A stretch of 17,569 nt of DNA from an uncultured Oscillospiraceae bacterium (GTDB lineage Bacteria > Bacillota_A > Clostridia > Oscillospirales > Oscillospiraceae). Within the stretch, counting starts at the first letter, position 1. Every line of letters begins with the position of its first letter. Under the pieces are notes generated by a model. It was not told the origin of the DNA. It saw nothing but the letters and a program-made list of their open reading frames with translations, and did no database searches. Location of the stretch: positions 1 through 17,569 of the forward strand of contig CAJUAW010000051.1 of the NCBI GenBank assembly GCA_910584605.1, read 5' to 3'. Of the stretch, positions 7,872 through 13,566 are shown in pieces. Position numbers and translations under genes: made by a program.

Positions 7872-8714
7872 CTATTGCAGAAGCCGGTACAGCGCCTGGG
7901 CGCACTCCTCGTCGCTGAGGGCGTCCAGGGGGACATCGTATCCCTCCTGACGCAGCTCCCACAGCAGCGCGGTGGTCTGAGGGACGGTAAGCCCCACCCG
8001 GCGCAGCTCTTCCACCTGGGAGAAGACGGACTTGGGCGTGCCGTCGGCCACCACCTTTCCCTTGGCCATCACAACCAGCCGGCCGGCCTGGGCGGCCTCG
8101 TCCATGTGGTGGGTGATGAGGACCACGGTGACTCCCCGCTCCCGGTTCAGCCTCTTGATGGTGTTCAGCACGTCCTTGCGGCCGATGGGGTCCAGCATGG
8201 CGGTGGGCTCGTCCAGGACGATGCACCGGGGCTGCATGGCGATGACCCCCGCAATGGCCACCCGCTGCTTCTGCCCGCCGGACAGAAGATGGGGGGCGTG
8301 CTCCCGGTAGTGGTACATGTTCACGGCCTTCAGCGCGTCGTCTACCCGCTGCCGGATCTGGGCGGGGGGGACCCCCAGGTTTTCCGGGGCGAAGGCCACG
8401 TCCTCCTCCACCACGTTGGCGACAATCTGGTTGTCCGGGTTCTGGAACACCATGCCCACCGCCCGGCGGATGTCCAGCAGGCGGGTTTCATCGCTGGTGT
8501 CGATGCCATCCACATAGACCGTTCCCCCGGAGGGCAGGAGGATAGCGTTCATGTGCTTGGCCAGGGTGGACTTGCCGCAGCCGTTGTGGCCCAGGACGGC
8601 CACGAAGGAACCCTCCTCGATTTCCAGGCTGACCCCGTCCAGCACCACCGGGGTGACCCCCTCGGCGGCGGGATAGGAGAAGTGCAGATCGTCGGTGCGG
8701 ATGATGGCGGACAT
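7872..8714 (-). CDS. ecfA1: ECF transporter ATPase EcfA1
   Basis: The first ABC ATPase of the ECF module, pairing with EcfA2 to power import through EcfT. It has 280 residues from the ATG at 8714, selected because GGAGG lies 7 bases upstream. An upstream in-frame ATG at 8780 falls inside the promoter and is rejected. Walker A GHNGCGKST (42-50), Q-loop Gln91 in FQNPDNQIV, signature LSGGQKQR (144-151), Walker B with Glu169 (IVLDEPT) and H-loop His202. It is the first gene of the minus-strand operon, preceded by an extended -10 promoter (8751-8780) that starts just after the terminator of the half-MreB gene. Confidence 0.95.
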   Translation of the reverse strand: MSAIIRTDDLHFSYPAAEGVTPVVLDGVSLEIEEGSFVAVLGHNGCGKSTLAKHMNAILLPSGGTVYVDGIDTSDETRLLDIRRAVGMVFQNPDNQIVANVVEEDVAFAPENLGVPPAQIRQRVDDALKAVNMYHYREHAPHLLSGGQKQRVAIAGVIAMQPRCIVLDEPTAMLDPIGRKDVLNTIKRLNRERGVTVVLITHHMDEAAQAGRLVVMAKGKVVADGTPKSVFSQVEELRRVGLTVPQTTALLWELRQEGYDVPLDALSDEECAQALYRLLQ

Positions 8715-8750
8715 GGCGGTTCCTCCGATGTTTTTAAAAAGTAACGCCGT

Positions 8751-8780
8751 ATTATACCATTTCATGGGCAGTTTCGTCAA
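8751..8780 (-). promoter_or_regulatory. Sigma-A promoter of the ecfA1 operon
   Basis: On the minus strand TTGACG (8775-8780), 18 bases, then TATAAT (8751-8756) preceded by TGG, an extended -10. It lies 36 bases upstream of the ecfA1 ATG. The -35 overlaps the arm GTTTCGTC (8771-8778), which is the inverse of GACGAAAC (8791-8798) in the neighbouring terminator tail. Confidence 0.85.
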
Positions 8781-8782
8781 TG

Positions 8783-8819
8783 TGAAAAGAGACGAAACCC
8801 CTCCCGCGGATGGGGAGGG
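8783..8819 (-). terminator. Terminator of the methyltransferase / half-MreB operon
   Basis: On the minus strand the arms CCCTCCCC (8812-8819) and GGGAGGGG (8798-8805) pair perfectly around a 6-base loop. The T-rich tail TTTCGTCTCTTTT follows. It lies 6 bases past the stop of the half-MreB gene. Confidence 0.88.
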
Positions 8820-8825
8820 TATTGT

Positions 8826-9329
8826 TCATGGGTCGATGTGGAGCAGAATGGCGTGCCGCAGCTCTCTGCGGCTCTCGGCGGCCTGCACCATCTGGGAGAG
8901 CGTACCGGAATAGAAGAAAACCTTCCCCGCGCCGCACTGGATGGCGGCCTCAGCCAGGGCCTGTTCCTCCACCTGGGTGGTGCGCTCCTGGATGTGGACG
9001 CACATGACGGGCTTTGGAATTGAGACAGCGCCGTGTCCGGCCTGTTTCAACAGCGCCTTGATCAGCGCCTGGGCCGCCGGATAGTGGGCGATCTGTCCCT
9101 GCCGGAAGGGGGAAAAGACCACCATGTCCGGATCGTTCTGATAGGACAGCGCCTGGCCGCCAGCGGCGGCCAGCTTGTCCGGCTGGGAGCGCGCCGCAGC
9201 AATCAGGGAGGGCTCCTGAATCTGCCTGCCGGTTTTAAGGCTGTGTATGGTGATTTGAGCAGGGGCCAATTCCGGATACCAGTCCTCGGGCAGGAGCTGG
9301 TTGGGGTTCAGTACAAATTGCCTTAGCAT
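8826..9329 (-). CDS. Half-length MreB/actin-like protein (divergent, probably non-catalytic)
   Basis: A 167-residue protein that I recognise as related to the first half of MreB by comparison with the mreB at 12482. Residues about 39-83 (EPSLIAA ... DKLAAAGGQAL ... VFSPFRQGQIAHY) follow MreB 30-75 (EPSVVAM ... GKLLKVGTEAQAM ... AMRPLREGVISDY) with one gap. Residues 106-150 (KPVMCVHIQERTTQVEEQAL, then AEAAIQCGAGKVFFYSGT) follow MreB KPRLLICVPSGITEVEERAV onward without gaps. The protein stops at HAILLHIDP, where MreB reads HMVVDIGGG, so everything after the second phosphate loop is absent. The first phosphate motif (DLGTA), PSGIT and EEP are also lost, so ATP binding is unlikely. GGAGG and the ATG fit well, it lies 12 bases after the methyltransferase and it has its own terminator. 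This looks like a maintained gene, not decay. Its function is unknown. Confidence 0.75.
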   Translation of the reverse strand: MLRQFVLNPNQLLPEDWYPELAPAQITIHSLKTGRQIQEPSLIAAARSQPDKLAAAGGQALSYQNDPDMVVFSPFRQGQIAHYPAAQALIKALLKQAGHGAVSIPKPVMCVHIQERTTQVEEQALAEAAIQCGAGKVFFYSGTLSQMVQAAESRRELRHAILLHIDP

Positions 9330-9341
9330 AGGGATACCTCC

Positions 9342-10205
9342 TCAGTCCCTGGTCCACCGCCCCGTGGCTCCGCAGGGGAGGGCCAGACCGCTCTCGGTGA
9401 CGGGCAGGCACAGCTCGTCGGAGACGGTGTGCCCGCCGAATTGCCTGGACACCAGCGTCTCCAGGATGTAGGTGACCACGCTGGGGGCCAGGCCGGTGGT
9501 GTAAGAGTTCAAAATTACGAACAGAGGGTCGTCGGACAGTACGCCGCTGACCAGCTCCACGAAGGGGTAGAGGTTCTCCTCCAGCTTCCACACCTCGCCG
9601 GTGGGTCCCCGGCCGTAGGAGGGCGGGTCCATAATAATGGCGTCGTACGTTCTTCCGCGCCTGATCTCCCGTTCCACGAATTTGGCGCAGTCGTCCACAA
9701 TCCAGCGGATGGGGGCCTGCTCCAGCCCGGAACGTTTGGCGTTTTCCCGGGCCCACTGGACCATCCCCTTGGCGGCGTCCACATGGCAGACGGAGGCCCC
9801 CGCCGCGGCGCAGGCCACGGTGGCCCCGCCGGTGTAGGCGAAGAGGTTGAGCACGTTTACCGGACGGCCTGCGTTCCGGATGCGGTCCATGGCGAAGTCC
9901 CAGTTGGCGGCCTGCTCGGGAAAGAGACCGGTGTGCTTGAAGTTCATGGGCTTGACATGAAAGGTGAGGGGTCCGTAGGACACCGTCCACCGTTCGGGCA
10001 TAGACCGGTTGAGCCACTGTCCGCCCCCGGTGGAGGAGCGGGCGTACCGCCCGGCGTTGTTCCTCCAGCCGGGGTGGCTGCGGGGGGTGTTCCAGATGGC
10101 CTGAGGGTCGGGCCGGACCAGGAGCTGGTCCCCCCAGCGCTCCAGCTTTTCCCCCCGGCTGCAGTCGATGAGTTCATAGTCGTTCCACTTGTCGGACAGC
10201 CACAT
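9342..10205 (-). CDS. Class I SAM-dependent methyltransferase, RlmI/RlmK-like
   Basis: A 287-residue methyltransferase likely to act on RNA (23S rRNA cytosine-5 enzymes of the RlmI type are the nearest family I recognise). The ATG at 10205 is chosen for AAGGAGG 8 bases upstream; an earlier in-frame ATG at 10262 falls within the promoter region. The N-terminal part is short and lacks an obvious full PUA domain. HTGLFPEQ (91-98) precedes the SAM-binding motif VLNLFAYTGGAT (118-129), the acidic ribose contact HVDAAKGMV, and the catalytic-side motif MDPPSYGRG (192-200). It is first in a two-gene operon with the half-MreB gene and divergent from the DivIVA-like gene. The exact substrate cannot be told from sequence. 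Confidence 0.88.
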   Translation of the reverse strand: MWLSDKWNDYELIDCSRGEKLERWGDQLLVRPDPQAIWNTPRSHPGWRNNAGRYARSSTGGGQWLNRSMPERWTVSYGPLTFHVKPMNFKHTGLFPEQAANWDFAMDRIRNAGRPVNVLNLFAYTGGATVACAAAGASVCHVDAAKGMVQWARENAKRSGLEQAPIRWIVDDCAKFVEREIRRGRTYDAIIMDPPSYGRGPTGEVWKLEENLYPFVELVSGVLSDDPLFVILNSYTTGLAPSVVTYILETLVSRQFGGHTVSDELCLPVTESGLALPCGATGRWTRD

Positions 10206-10245
10206 AGCCGCGCCCTCCTTGCCGCAATGTTCCAAAATTGGGACC

Positions 10246-10275
10246 AGTATACCATCGAACAAGGGGTTCCGTCAA
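10246..10275 (-). promoter_or_regulatory. Sigma-A promoter of the methyltransferase operon
   Basis: On the minus strand TTGACG (10270-10275), 18-base spacer, TATACT (10246-10251) preceded by TGG. The architecture is the same as the ecfA1 promoter. It lies 40 bases upstream of the chosen ATG and back-to-back with the plus-strand promoter at 10287. Confidence 0.85.
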
Positions 10276-10286
10276 TGAAATAGTGA

Positions 10287-10315
10287 TTGTAATTTGGAGT
10301 AAGCTGTGCTAAAAT
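10287..10315 (+). promoter_or_regulatory. Sigma-A promoter of the DivIVA-like gene
   Basis: TTGTAA (10287-10292), 17-base spacer, TAAAAT (10310-10315) preceded by TGC, an extended -10. It is 33 bases upstream of the ATG. The -35 elements of the two divergent promoters are only 11 bases apart. Confidence 0.8.
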
Positions 10316-10320
10316 AGCAC
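10306..10320. promoter_or_regulatory. Palindrome over the -10, candidate operator
   Basis: GTGCTA-AAA-TAGCAC is a perfect 6-bp inverted repeat with a 3-base centre. It overlaps the -10 of the DivIVA-like gene and the expected start point. A repressor site is plausible from position; the regulator is unknown, and it does not match LexA (GAAC-N4-GTTC) or CIRCE patterns. Confidence 0.4.
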
Positions 10321-10348
10321 GGATAGAAACAGAGAGAGGTGCGCGATT

Positions 10349-11062
10349 ATGGACCATCCCTTCCGCTCTGCCGCCGTGGGCGGCTTCAACAAGCAGGATG
10401 TGCTGACCTTTTTGGAGGCACAGGCCAAGCAGGCCGCCCAGACCCAGCAGGACTTCCAGACCCGGCTGGAGGAGGCGGAGCAGCAGAGGGACGCCCTCCG
10501 CCAGGAGCGGGACAGCCTGTCCGCCCAGCTGGAGGAGGTCCGCCGGGAGCTGGAGACCGCCCGCCAGAGCCGGGACAGCCTGTCCGTCCAGCTGGAGCAG
10601 GCGGAGCAGGAACTGTCCGCCAGCCGGAAACAGGCCGAGCAGCTGGCCCGGGAGGTGGAGCGCCTGCGCCGGGACCGGGACGAGCTGCGCCAGCAGATGG
10701 AGGCCGTCCGGCCCGATGCCCAAGCCTACATTGAGCTGAAGGAGCGCACCGCCGGGGTGGAGCTGGAGGCCCACCGCCGGGCTCAGGCCATCCAGGAGAA
10801 GGCGGAGCGGGACGCCCAGAAGGCCCGCCGCCAGGTGGAGCAGTGGTTCCAGCGGGTGGAGCGGGAGTACGACGCCCTGTGCAGCCGGGTGGAGGCCACC
10901 GTGTCCCACGCGGCCAGCGAGCTGGAGAAGGCCGGGGCCAGCCTGGATCAGCTCAGTGAGCTGATGAGCAGCCAGGGGGACGCTCTGGACGGGGTGCGCC
11001 GGGCCTACAGCGCCACCGAGCTGGGCCGCCCCGAGGCCCCCATGCCCATTGATGAGGAATAA
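10349..11062 (+). CDS. DivIVA-like coiled-coil protein
   Basis: A 237-residue protein. Its N-terminus (FRSAAVGGFNKQDVLTFLEA, residues 5-24) fits the DivIVA/GpsB start, where F-x-x-x-x-x-G-Y/F-x-x-x-x-V-x-x-F-L targets the curved membrane. Nearly all the rest (about 25-215) is charged heptad-repeat coiled coil rich in Glu, Gln and Arg, with two near-repeated units (QERDSLSAQLEEVRRELETA and QSRDSLSVQLEQAEQELSAS). A second conserved-looking patch, AGVELEAHRRAQAIQEKAE, lies at about 134-152. It probably marks poles or septa and recruits envelope-synthesis or division proteins. It has its own promoter and is divergent from the methyltransferase/half-MreB operon, so polar and shape proteins share this intergenic region. 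Confidence 0.8.
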   Translation: MDHPFRSAAVGGFNKQDVLTFLEAQAKQAAQTQQDFQTRLEEAEQQRDALRQERDSLSAQLEEVRRELETARQSRDSLSVQLEQAEQELSASRKQAEQLAREVERLRRDRDELRQQMEAVRPDAQAYIELKERTAGVELEAHRRAQAIQEKAERDAQKARRQVEQWFQRVEREYDALCSRVEATVSHAASELEKAGASLDQLSELMSSQGDALDGVRRAYSATELGRPEAPMPIDEE

Positions 11063-11071
11063 CAAATATAA

Positions 11072-11100
11072 TTGACAACACAGCGCCTGCCCTCTATACT
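11072..11100 (+). promoter_or_regulatory. Near-consensus promoter of the small-peptide mRNA
   Basis: TTGACA (11072-11077), exactly 17 bases, TATACT (11095-11100), immediately after the DivIVA-like stop codon. The predicted transcription start is near 11107, about 55 bases before the ATG of the 31-residue peptide. Confidence 0.85.
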
Positions 11101-11116
11101 GGAGGACAGGCGCTGT
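11081..11116. terminator. Hairpin overlapping the small-peptide promoter
   Basis: CAGCGCCTG (11081-11089) and CAGGCGCTG (11107-11115) form a perfect 9-bp stem, extended inward by CCTC/GAGG. On plus it can end the DivIVA-like transcript, although no T tract follows. On minus it is followed by TGTTGTCAATTATATTTG, so it could terminate the antisense RNA that starts near 11336. RNA starting from the plus promoter loses the left arm and cannot form it. Confidence 0.6.
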
Positions 11117-11161
11117 TGCAAAATGGCGGTTAGCCACTCCCCGATGAGAGGGGGTGAGGCG

Positions 11162-11257
11162 ATGGGAAACGGGCGCTGGACCAACGTCCTGCGTTTCGTG
11201 GTATGTGTGATCATAACAGCTCTGCTGATGATCCTTACATCCCCAAACGCGTGTTAG
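11162..11257 (+). CDS. 31-residue hydrophobic peptide, candidate type I toxin
   Basis: The peptide starts MGNGRWTNVLRF, continues with a hydrophobic core VVCVIITALLMILT (residues 13-26) and ends SPNAC. A basic amphipathic start followed by one short membrane helix is the size and form of type I toxins of the Fst/TxpA/Ldr kind, although I see no clear sequence match to a named family. GGGGGTGAGG lies just upstream of the ATG, and part of it is buried in a hairpin. It has its own near-consensus promoter, a compact structured message, and a fully consensus promoter firing antisense from the far end. Membrane insertion and toxicity are inference. The alternative is a structured non-coding RNA in which this frame is incidental. 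Confidence 0.55.
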   Translation: MGNGRWTNVLRFVVCVIITALLMILTSPNAC

Positions 11258-11294
11258 CCGCCCGGCTAGGCCCCGGACGGCTAACGGTTTTACG
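11253..11294 (+). terminator. Strong hairpin spanning the peptide stop codon
   Basis: Left arm GTTAGCCGCCCGG (11253-11265) and right arm CCGGACGGCTAAC (11273-11285) pair at 12 of 13 positions around a 7-base loop, followed by GGTTTTA. It either ends the message early or protects its 3' side. A second possible end is the T4 run at 11331. Confidence 0.6.
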
Positions 11295-11342
11295 TTAGAG
11301 AGAACGGGCTAACTGCTATGCAGCAGCGCCTTTTATGGATTC

Positions 11343-11370
11343 ATTATACCACGTCCCGCCGGTTTGTCAA
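11343..11370 (-). promoter_or_regulatory. Fully consensus antisense promoter
   Basis: On the minus strand TTGACA (11365-11370), 16 bases, then TATAAT (11343-11348) preceded by TGG. Both hexamers match consensus exactly. No minus-strand gene lies downstream for several hundred bases, so the product should be the antisense RNA facing the small-peptide gene. Confidence 0.85.
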
Positions 11371-11418
11371 CCAGTTCATGCAAAGAACATGAGGTTACTT
11401 GGAATCAGTATTTTATAG

Positions 11419-11431
11419 ACTTGATTCAAGT
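11419..11431. promoter_or_regulatory. Palindrome upstream of the RHH-comF pair, candidate operator
   Basis: ACTTGA-T-TCAAGT is a perfect 6-bp inverted repeat around one base. It lies in AT-rich DNA about 70 bases before the ribbon-helix-helix gene. Such proteins often bind short palindromes upstream of their own gene; binding is unproven. Confidence 0.3.
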
Positions 11432-11501
11432 TAAAAATAAGATAATAGGCGGCGAAATGGGATACCATACGTTCAAAAGAAATTTTGGACGGTGGTAATC
11501 C

Positions 11502-11678
11502 ATGAAACGGGACAAGCATTTAGGCATTACGATTAGCGGTGAGCACCACGGAAAGTTGGTCTATATCGCGGAATATGAGGGCCGCTCCATGAGCGGTCAA
11601 ATTCTATACCTGATTCAGAAGTGTATTCGGGAGTTTGAAAAGGAGCACGGCCCCATCCCGGAGGACGAGCTGAAATGA
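11502..11678 (+). CDS. Small ribbon-helix-helix (Arc/CopG-like) protein
   Basis: A 58-residue protein, MKRDKHLGITISGEHHGKL..., with the pattern of a ribbon-helix-helix DNA-binding protein. A short strand (HLGITIS, residues 6-12) is followed by a helix (about 14-26), a Ser-Met-Ser turn and a longer helix (about 30-48, GQILYLIQKCIREFEKEHG). GGTGG lies upstream of the ATG. Its stop overlaps the comF start by four bases (ATGA), so the two are translationally coupled. It may regulate its own operon. No recognisable promoter was found in the 130 bases upstream, although a palindrome ACTTGA-T-TCAAGT (11419-11431) could be its operator. The fold call rests on length and pattern only. Confidence 0.7.
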   Translation: MKRDKHLGITISGEHHGKLVYIAEYEGRSMSGQILYLIQKCIREFEKEHGPIPEDELK

Positions 11679-12334
11679 GCGTCGGGGAGAAGGTGCTGGA
11701 CCTGATTTTCCCGCCCAAATGTCCCTTCTGCCAGAAAATTCTGGAGGACCCCAGAGCGCCGGTCTGCCCGGTGTGCCAGCCCGGGCTGCCCTGGCTGGAG
11801 GGGAAGGCGGCGGAACGGCGGGTGGACTTTGCGGACCGCTGCTTCTCGCCGCTGGCCTACCGGGACGCGGTGCCTGGAGCGGTCCACCGGTACAAGTTCA
11901 GCCGGGTGCGGGCGCTGGGAAAACCCTTCGCCCTTCTGATGGCCCAGTGCCTGGAGGAGCGCCTCCCCCAGGGCGCCGGTCTGATCTGCTGGGCGCCGCT
12001 GTCCCGGAAGCGGCTGCGGGAGCGGGGCTTTGACCAGGCGGAGCTGCTGGCCCGGGAGGTGGGCCGGCTGCTGTCCATTCCGGCGGGGCCCGTTCTGGAG
12101 AAGGTGCGCAACACCGCCCCTCAGTCCGAGCTGGAGGAGGAGGGCGCCCGCCGGGCCAACGCCCGAGGGGCTTATGCGCTCCTGTCCGGCGCAGACCTGA
12201 CGGGAAGGCGGGTAGTATTGGTGGACGACGTGGTCACCTCTGGTTCCACTCTCAGCGAGTGCGCCGCCCTGCTGCGCCAGGGAGGCGCGGAGGGGGTGTA
12301 CTGCCTCACCCTGGCCCAGGCCCGGCACGGCTAG
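11675..12334 (+). CDS. comF: ComF family phosphoribosyltransferase-like protein
   Basis: A 219-residue ComF-family protein, related to the helicase-associated competence protein ComFC that helps bring in single-stranded DNA during transformation. An N-terminal zinc-binding part has C16-P-F-C19 and C31-P-V-C34. The C-terminal type I phosphoribosyltransferase fold carries the PRPP loop VVLVDDVVTSGSTL (about 184-197). Between these lies the family sequence WAPLSRKRLRERGFDQAELLA. The ATG overlaps the stop of the small ribbon-helix-helix gene. There is no ComFA helicase beside it, as is usual in Clostridia. No terminator follows; mreB has its own promoter 48 bases downstream. Confidence 0.92.
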   Translation: MSVGEKVLDLIFPPKCPFCQKILEDPRAPVCPVCQPGLPWLEGKAAERRVDFADRCFSPLAYRDAVPGAVHRYKFSRVRALGKPFALLMAQCLEERLPQGAGLICWAPLSRKRLRERGFDQAELLAREVGRLLSIPAGPVLEKVRNTAPQSELEEEGARRANARGAYALLSGADLTGRRVVLVDDVVTSGSTLSECAALLRQGGAEGVYCLTLAQARHG

Positions 12335-12381
12335 ATGCGGCAGGGACTGGAAAAAAAGAAGAAAATTGTTGGAAAAAACGG

Positions 12382-12410
12382 TTGAAAACCGGGAGCGCTC
12401 GGGGTATAAT
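12382..12410 (+). promoter_or_regulatory. Sigma-A promoter of mreB
   Basis: TTGAAA (12382-12387), 17-base spacer, TATAAT (12405-12410). The expected start near 12417 leaves a leader of about 65 bases. That leader contains a small hairpin (CCGTCC 12430-12435 with GGGCGG 12440-12445, one G-U) followed by TTTT. Confidence 0.88.
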
Positions 12411-12481
12411 AAAAAGTGGAATTTAAGCGCCGTCCATCCGGGCGGTTTTGAAACAAATAATTTTTTAAGGTGGAACAGAGA

Positions 12482-13513
12482 ATGGGTTTCTTTAGTAAAG
12501 ATATTGGCATCGACCTGGGCACCGCCTCGGTCTTGGTATATATCAAGGGCAAGGGCGTGGTCCTCCGGGAGCCCTCCGTGGTGGCCATGGACAAGAACAC
12601 CGGCAAGCTGCTGAAGGTGGGCACCGAGGCCCAGGCCATGCTGGGCCGCACCCCCGGCAACATCGTGGCCATGCGTCCCCTGAGGGAGGGGGTCATCTCC
12701 GACTACGACATGACCGAGCGCATGCTGAAGGAGTTTATGAAAAAAGTGACCTCCTTCTCCCTGTTCAAGCCTCGTCTGCTCATCTGCGTCCCCTCGGGCA
12801 TCACCGAGGTGGAGGAGCGCGCCGTGGTGGACGCCGGTATCCAGGCGGGGGCCCGCCGGGCCTACCTGATCGAGGAGCCGGTGGCCGCCGCCATCGGCGC
12901 GGGCATCGACATCACCAAGCCTGACGGCCACATGGTGGTGGACATCGGCGGCGGCACCGCCGACATTGCGGTGATTTCCCTGGGCGGCGTGGTGGAGTCC
13001 GCCTCCATCAAGGTGGCCGGCGACAAGTTTGACGAGGCGGTGGTAAAGTATATCCGCCGCAAGCATAATGTCCTCATTGGCGACCGCACCGCCGAGGAGC
13101 TGAAGATCAGCATCGGCTGCGTCTTCCCCCGGCCGGAGGAGGTCTCCATGGAGATCAAGGGCCGGTGCCTGATGACCGGCCTGCCCCGGGTGTTTAACGT
13201 CACCTCCAGCGAGATGATTGAAGCCTTTGAGGAGACCTCCGCCTCCATCCTGGAGGCCATTCACGGCGTGCTGGAGCGCACCCCCCCCGAGCTGGTGGCC
13301 GATATCTCCACCAACGGCATCGTCATGACTGGCGGCGGCTCGCTGCTGTGGGGCTTCGACAAGCTGGTCCAGTCCCACACCGGCATCGACACCCATGTGG
13401 CGGACGACGCCATCTCCTGTGTGGCCTTCGGCACCGGCAAGAGCCTGGACAGCCTGGACCAGATGCAGGACGGCACCATGAATCTGTCCCGCCGCAAGCA
13501 GATGAATTATTAA
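12482..13513 (+). CDS. mreB: Rod shape-determining protein MreB
   Basis: The bacterial actin that guides sidewall synthesis as membrane-bound filaments. It has 343 residues from the ATG at 12482, chosen because AAGGTGG lies 8 bases upstream; a GTG four codons earlier overlaps that site. It has phosphate loop 1 IGIDLGTA (8-15), CVPSGITEVEERAV (102-115), EEPVAAAIGAG (131-141), phosphate loop 2 VVDIGGGTADIAV (152-164) and the adenosine motif IVMTGGGSLLWG (280-291). The N-terminus MGFFSKDIGID fits the short membrane-binding start of the family. It has its own promoter and no mreC or mreD downstream; an MscS channel follows instead. This suggests an Mbl-like or secondary paralogue rather than the classical mreBCD operon. 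It also serves as the reference that identifies the half-MreB at 8826. Confidence 0.95.
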   Translation: MGFFSKDIGIDLGTASVLVYIKGKGVVLREPSVVAMDKNTGKLLKVGTEAQAMLGRTPGNIVAMRPLREGVISDYDMTERMLKEFMKKVTSFSLFKPRLLICVPSGITEVEERAVVDAGIQAGARRAYLIEEPVAAAIGAGIDITKPDGHMVVDIGGGTADIAVISLGGVVESASIKVAGDKFDEAVVKYIRRKHNVLIGDRTAEELKISIGCVFPRPEEVSMEIKGRCLMTGLPRVFNVTSSEMIEAFEETSASILEAIHGVLERTPPELVADISTNGIVMTGGGSLLWGFDKLVQSHTGIDTHVADDAISCVAFGTGKSLDSLDQMQDGTMNLSRRKQMNY

Positions 13514-13522
13514 GCACAGCAG

Positions 13523-13545
13523 ACAGCCGGCCGCAGGCCGGCTGT
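13523..13545 (+). terminator. Perfect hairpin between mreB and the MscS gene
   Basis: ACAGCCGGCC (13523-13532) and GGCCGGCTGT (13536-13545) pair perfectly around GCA. No T tract follows, and the ribosome-binding site of the next gene begins 7 bases later. It may cut or stabilise the mreB message rather than end transcription outright. Confidence 0.6.
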
Positions 13546-13566
13546 CCTCGTAAGGAGGGATTTTTG

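Larger units (their letters stand above)
11107..11334 (+). ncRNA. Predicted compact small-peptide mRNA with 5'-3' closing stem
   Basis: A transcript from the 11072 promoter would begin near GGCGCTGTTGC (11109-11119), which pairs with GCAGCAGCGCC (11320-11330) in an 11-bp stem with one G-U. TTTT follows at 11331. CAC-T-CCCC (11135-11142) can pair with GGGGGTG (11150-11156), burying the ribosome-binding region. GTTAGCC (11129, 11253) and GGCTAAC (11279, 11307) give alternative long-range pairings. The stop codon lies within a strong hairpin (11253-11285, 12 of 13 pairs). End-to-end closure and a masked ribosome site are hallmarks of type I toxin messages. Ends are inferred. Confidence 0.55.
11070..11336 (-). 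ncRNA. Predicted antisense RNA opposing the small-peptide gene
   Basis: The minus-strand promoter at 11343-11370 would start an RNA near 11336, complementary first to the 3' closing stem and then to the coding region. A possible end is the hairpin 11081-11116 with its T-rich minus-strand tail, giving roughly 260 bases. I see no coding frame in it. Antitoxin function is inferred from the arrangement. Confidence 0.5.

Noticed and set aside
7825..8226. N-terminal extension of ecfA2 reaching back into ecfA1
   Set aside because: The extension is out-of-frame ecfA1 sequence. A proper ribosome site and family start lie at 7824.
9944..11137. Long minus-strand frame across the DivIVA-like gene
   Set aside because: It is antisense to a clear coiled-coil gene with its own promoter and ribosome site, and its translation is low-complexity Leu/Gly/Gln/His.
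11081..11334. MITE or small insertion element bounded by CAGCGCC repeats
   Set aside because: No target-site duplication or element-like ends are visible. The repeats are better explained as RNA stem arms of the small-peptide locus.
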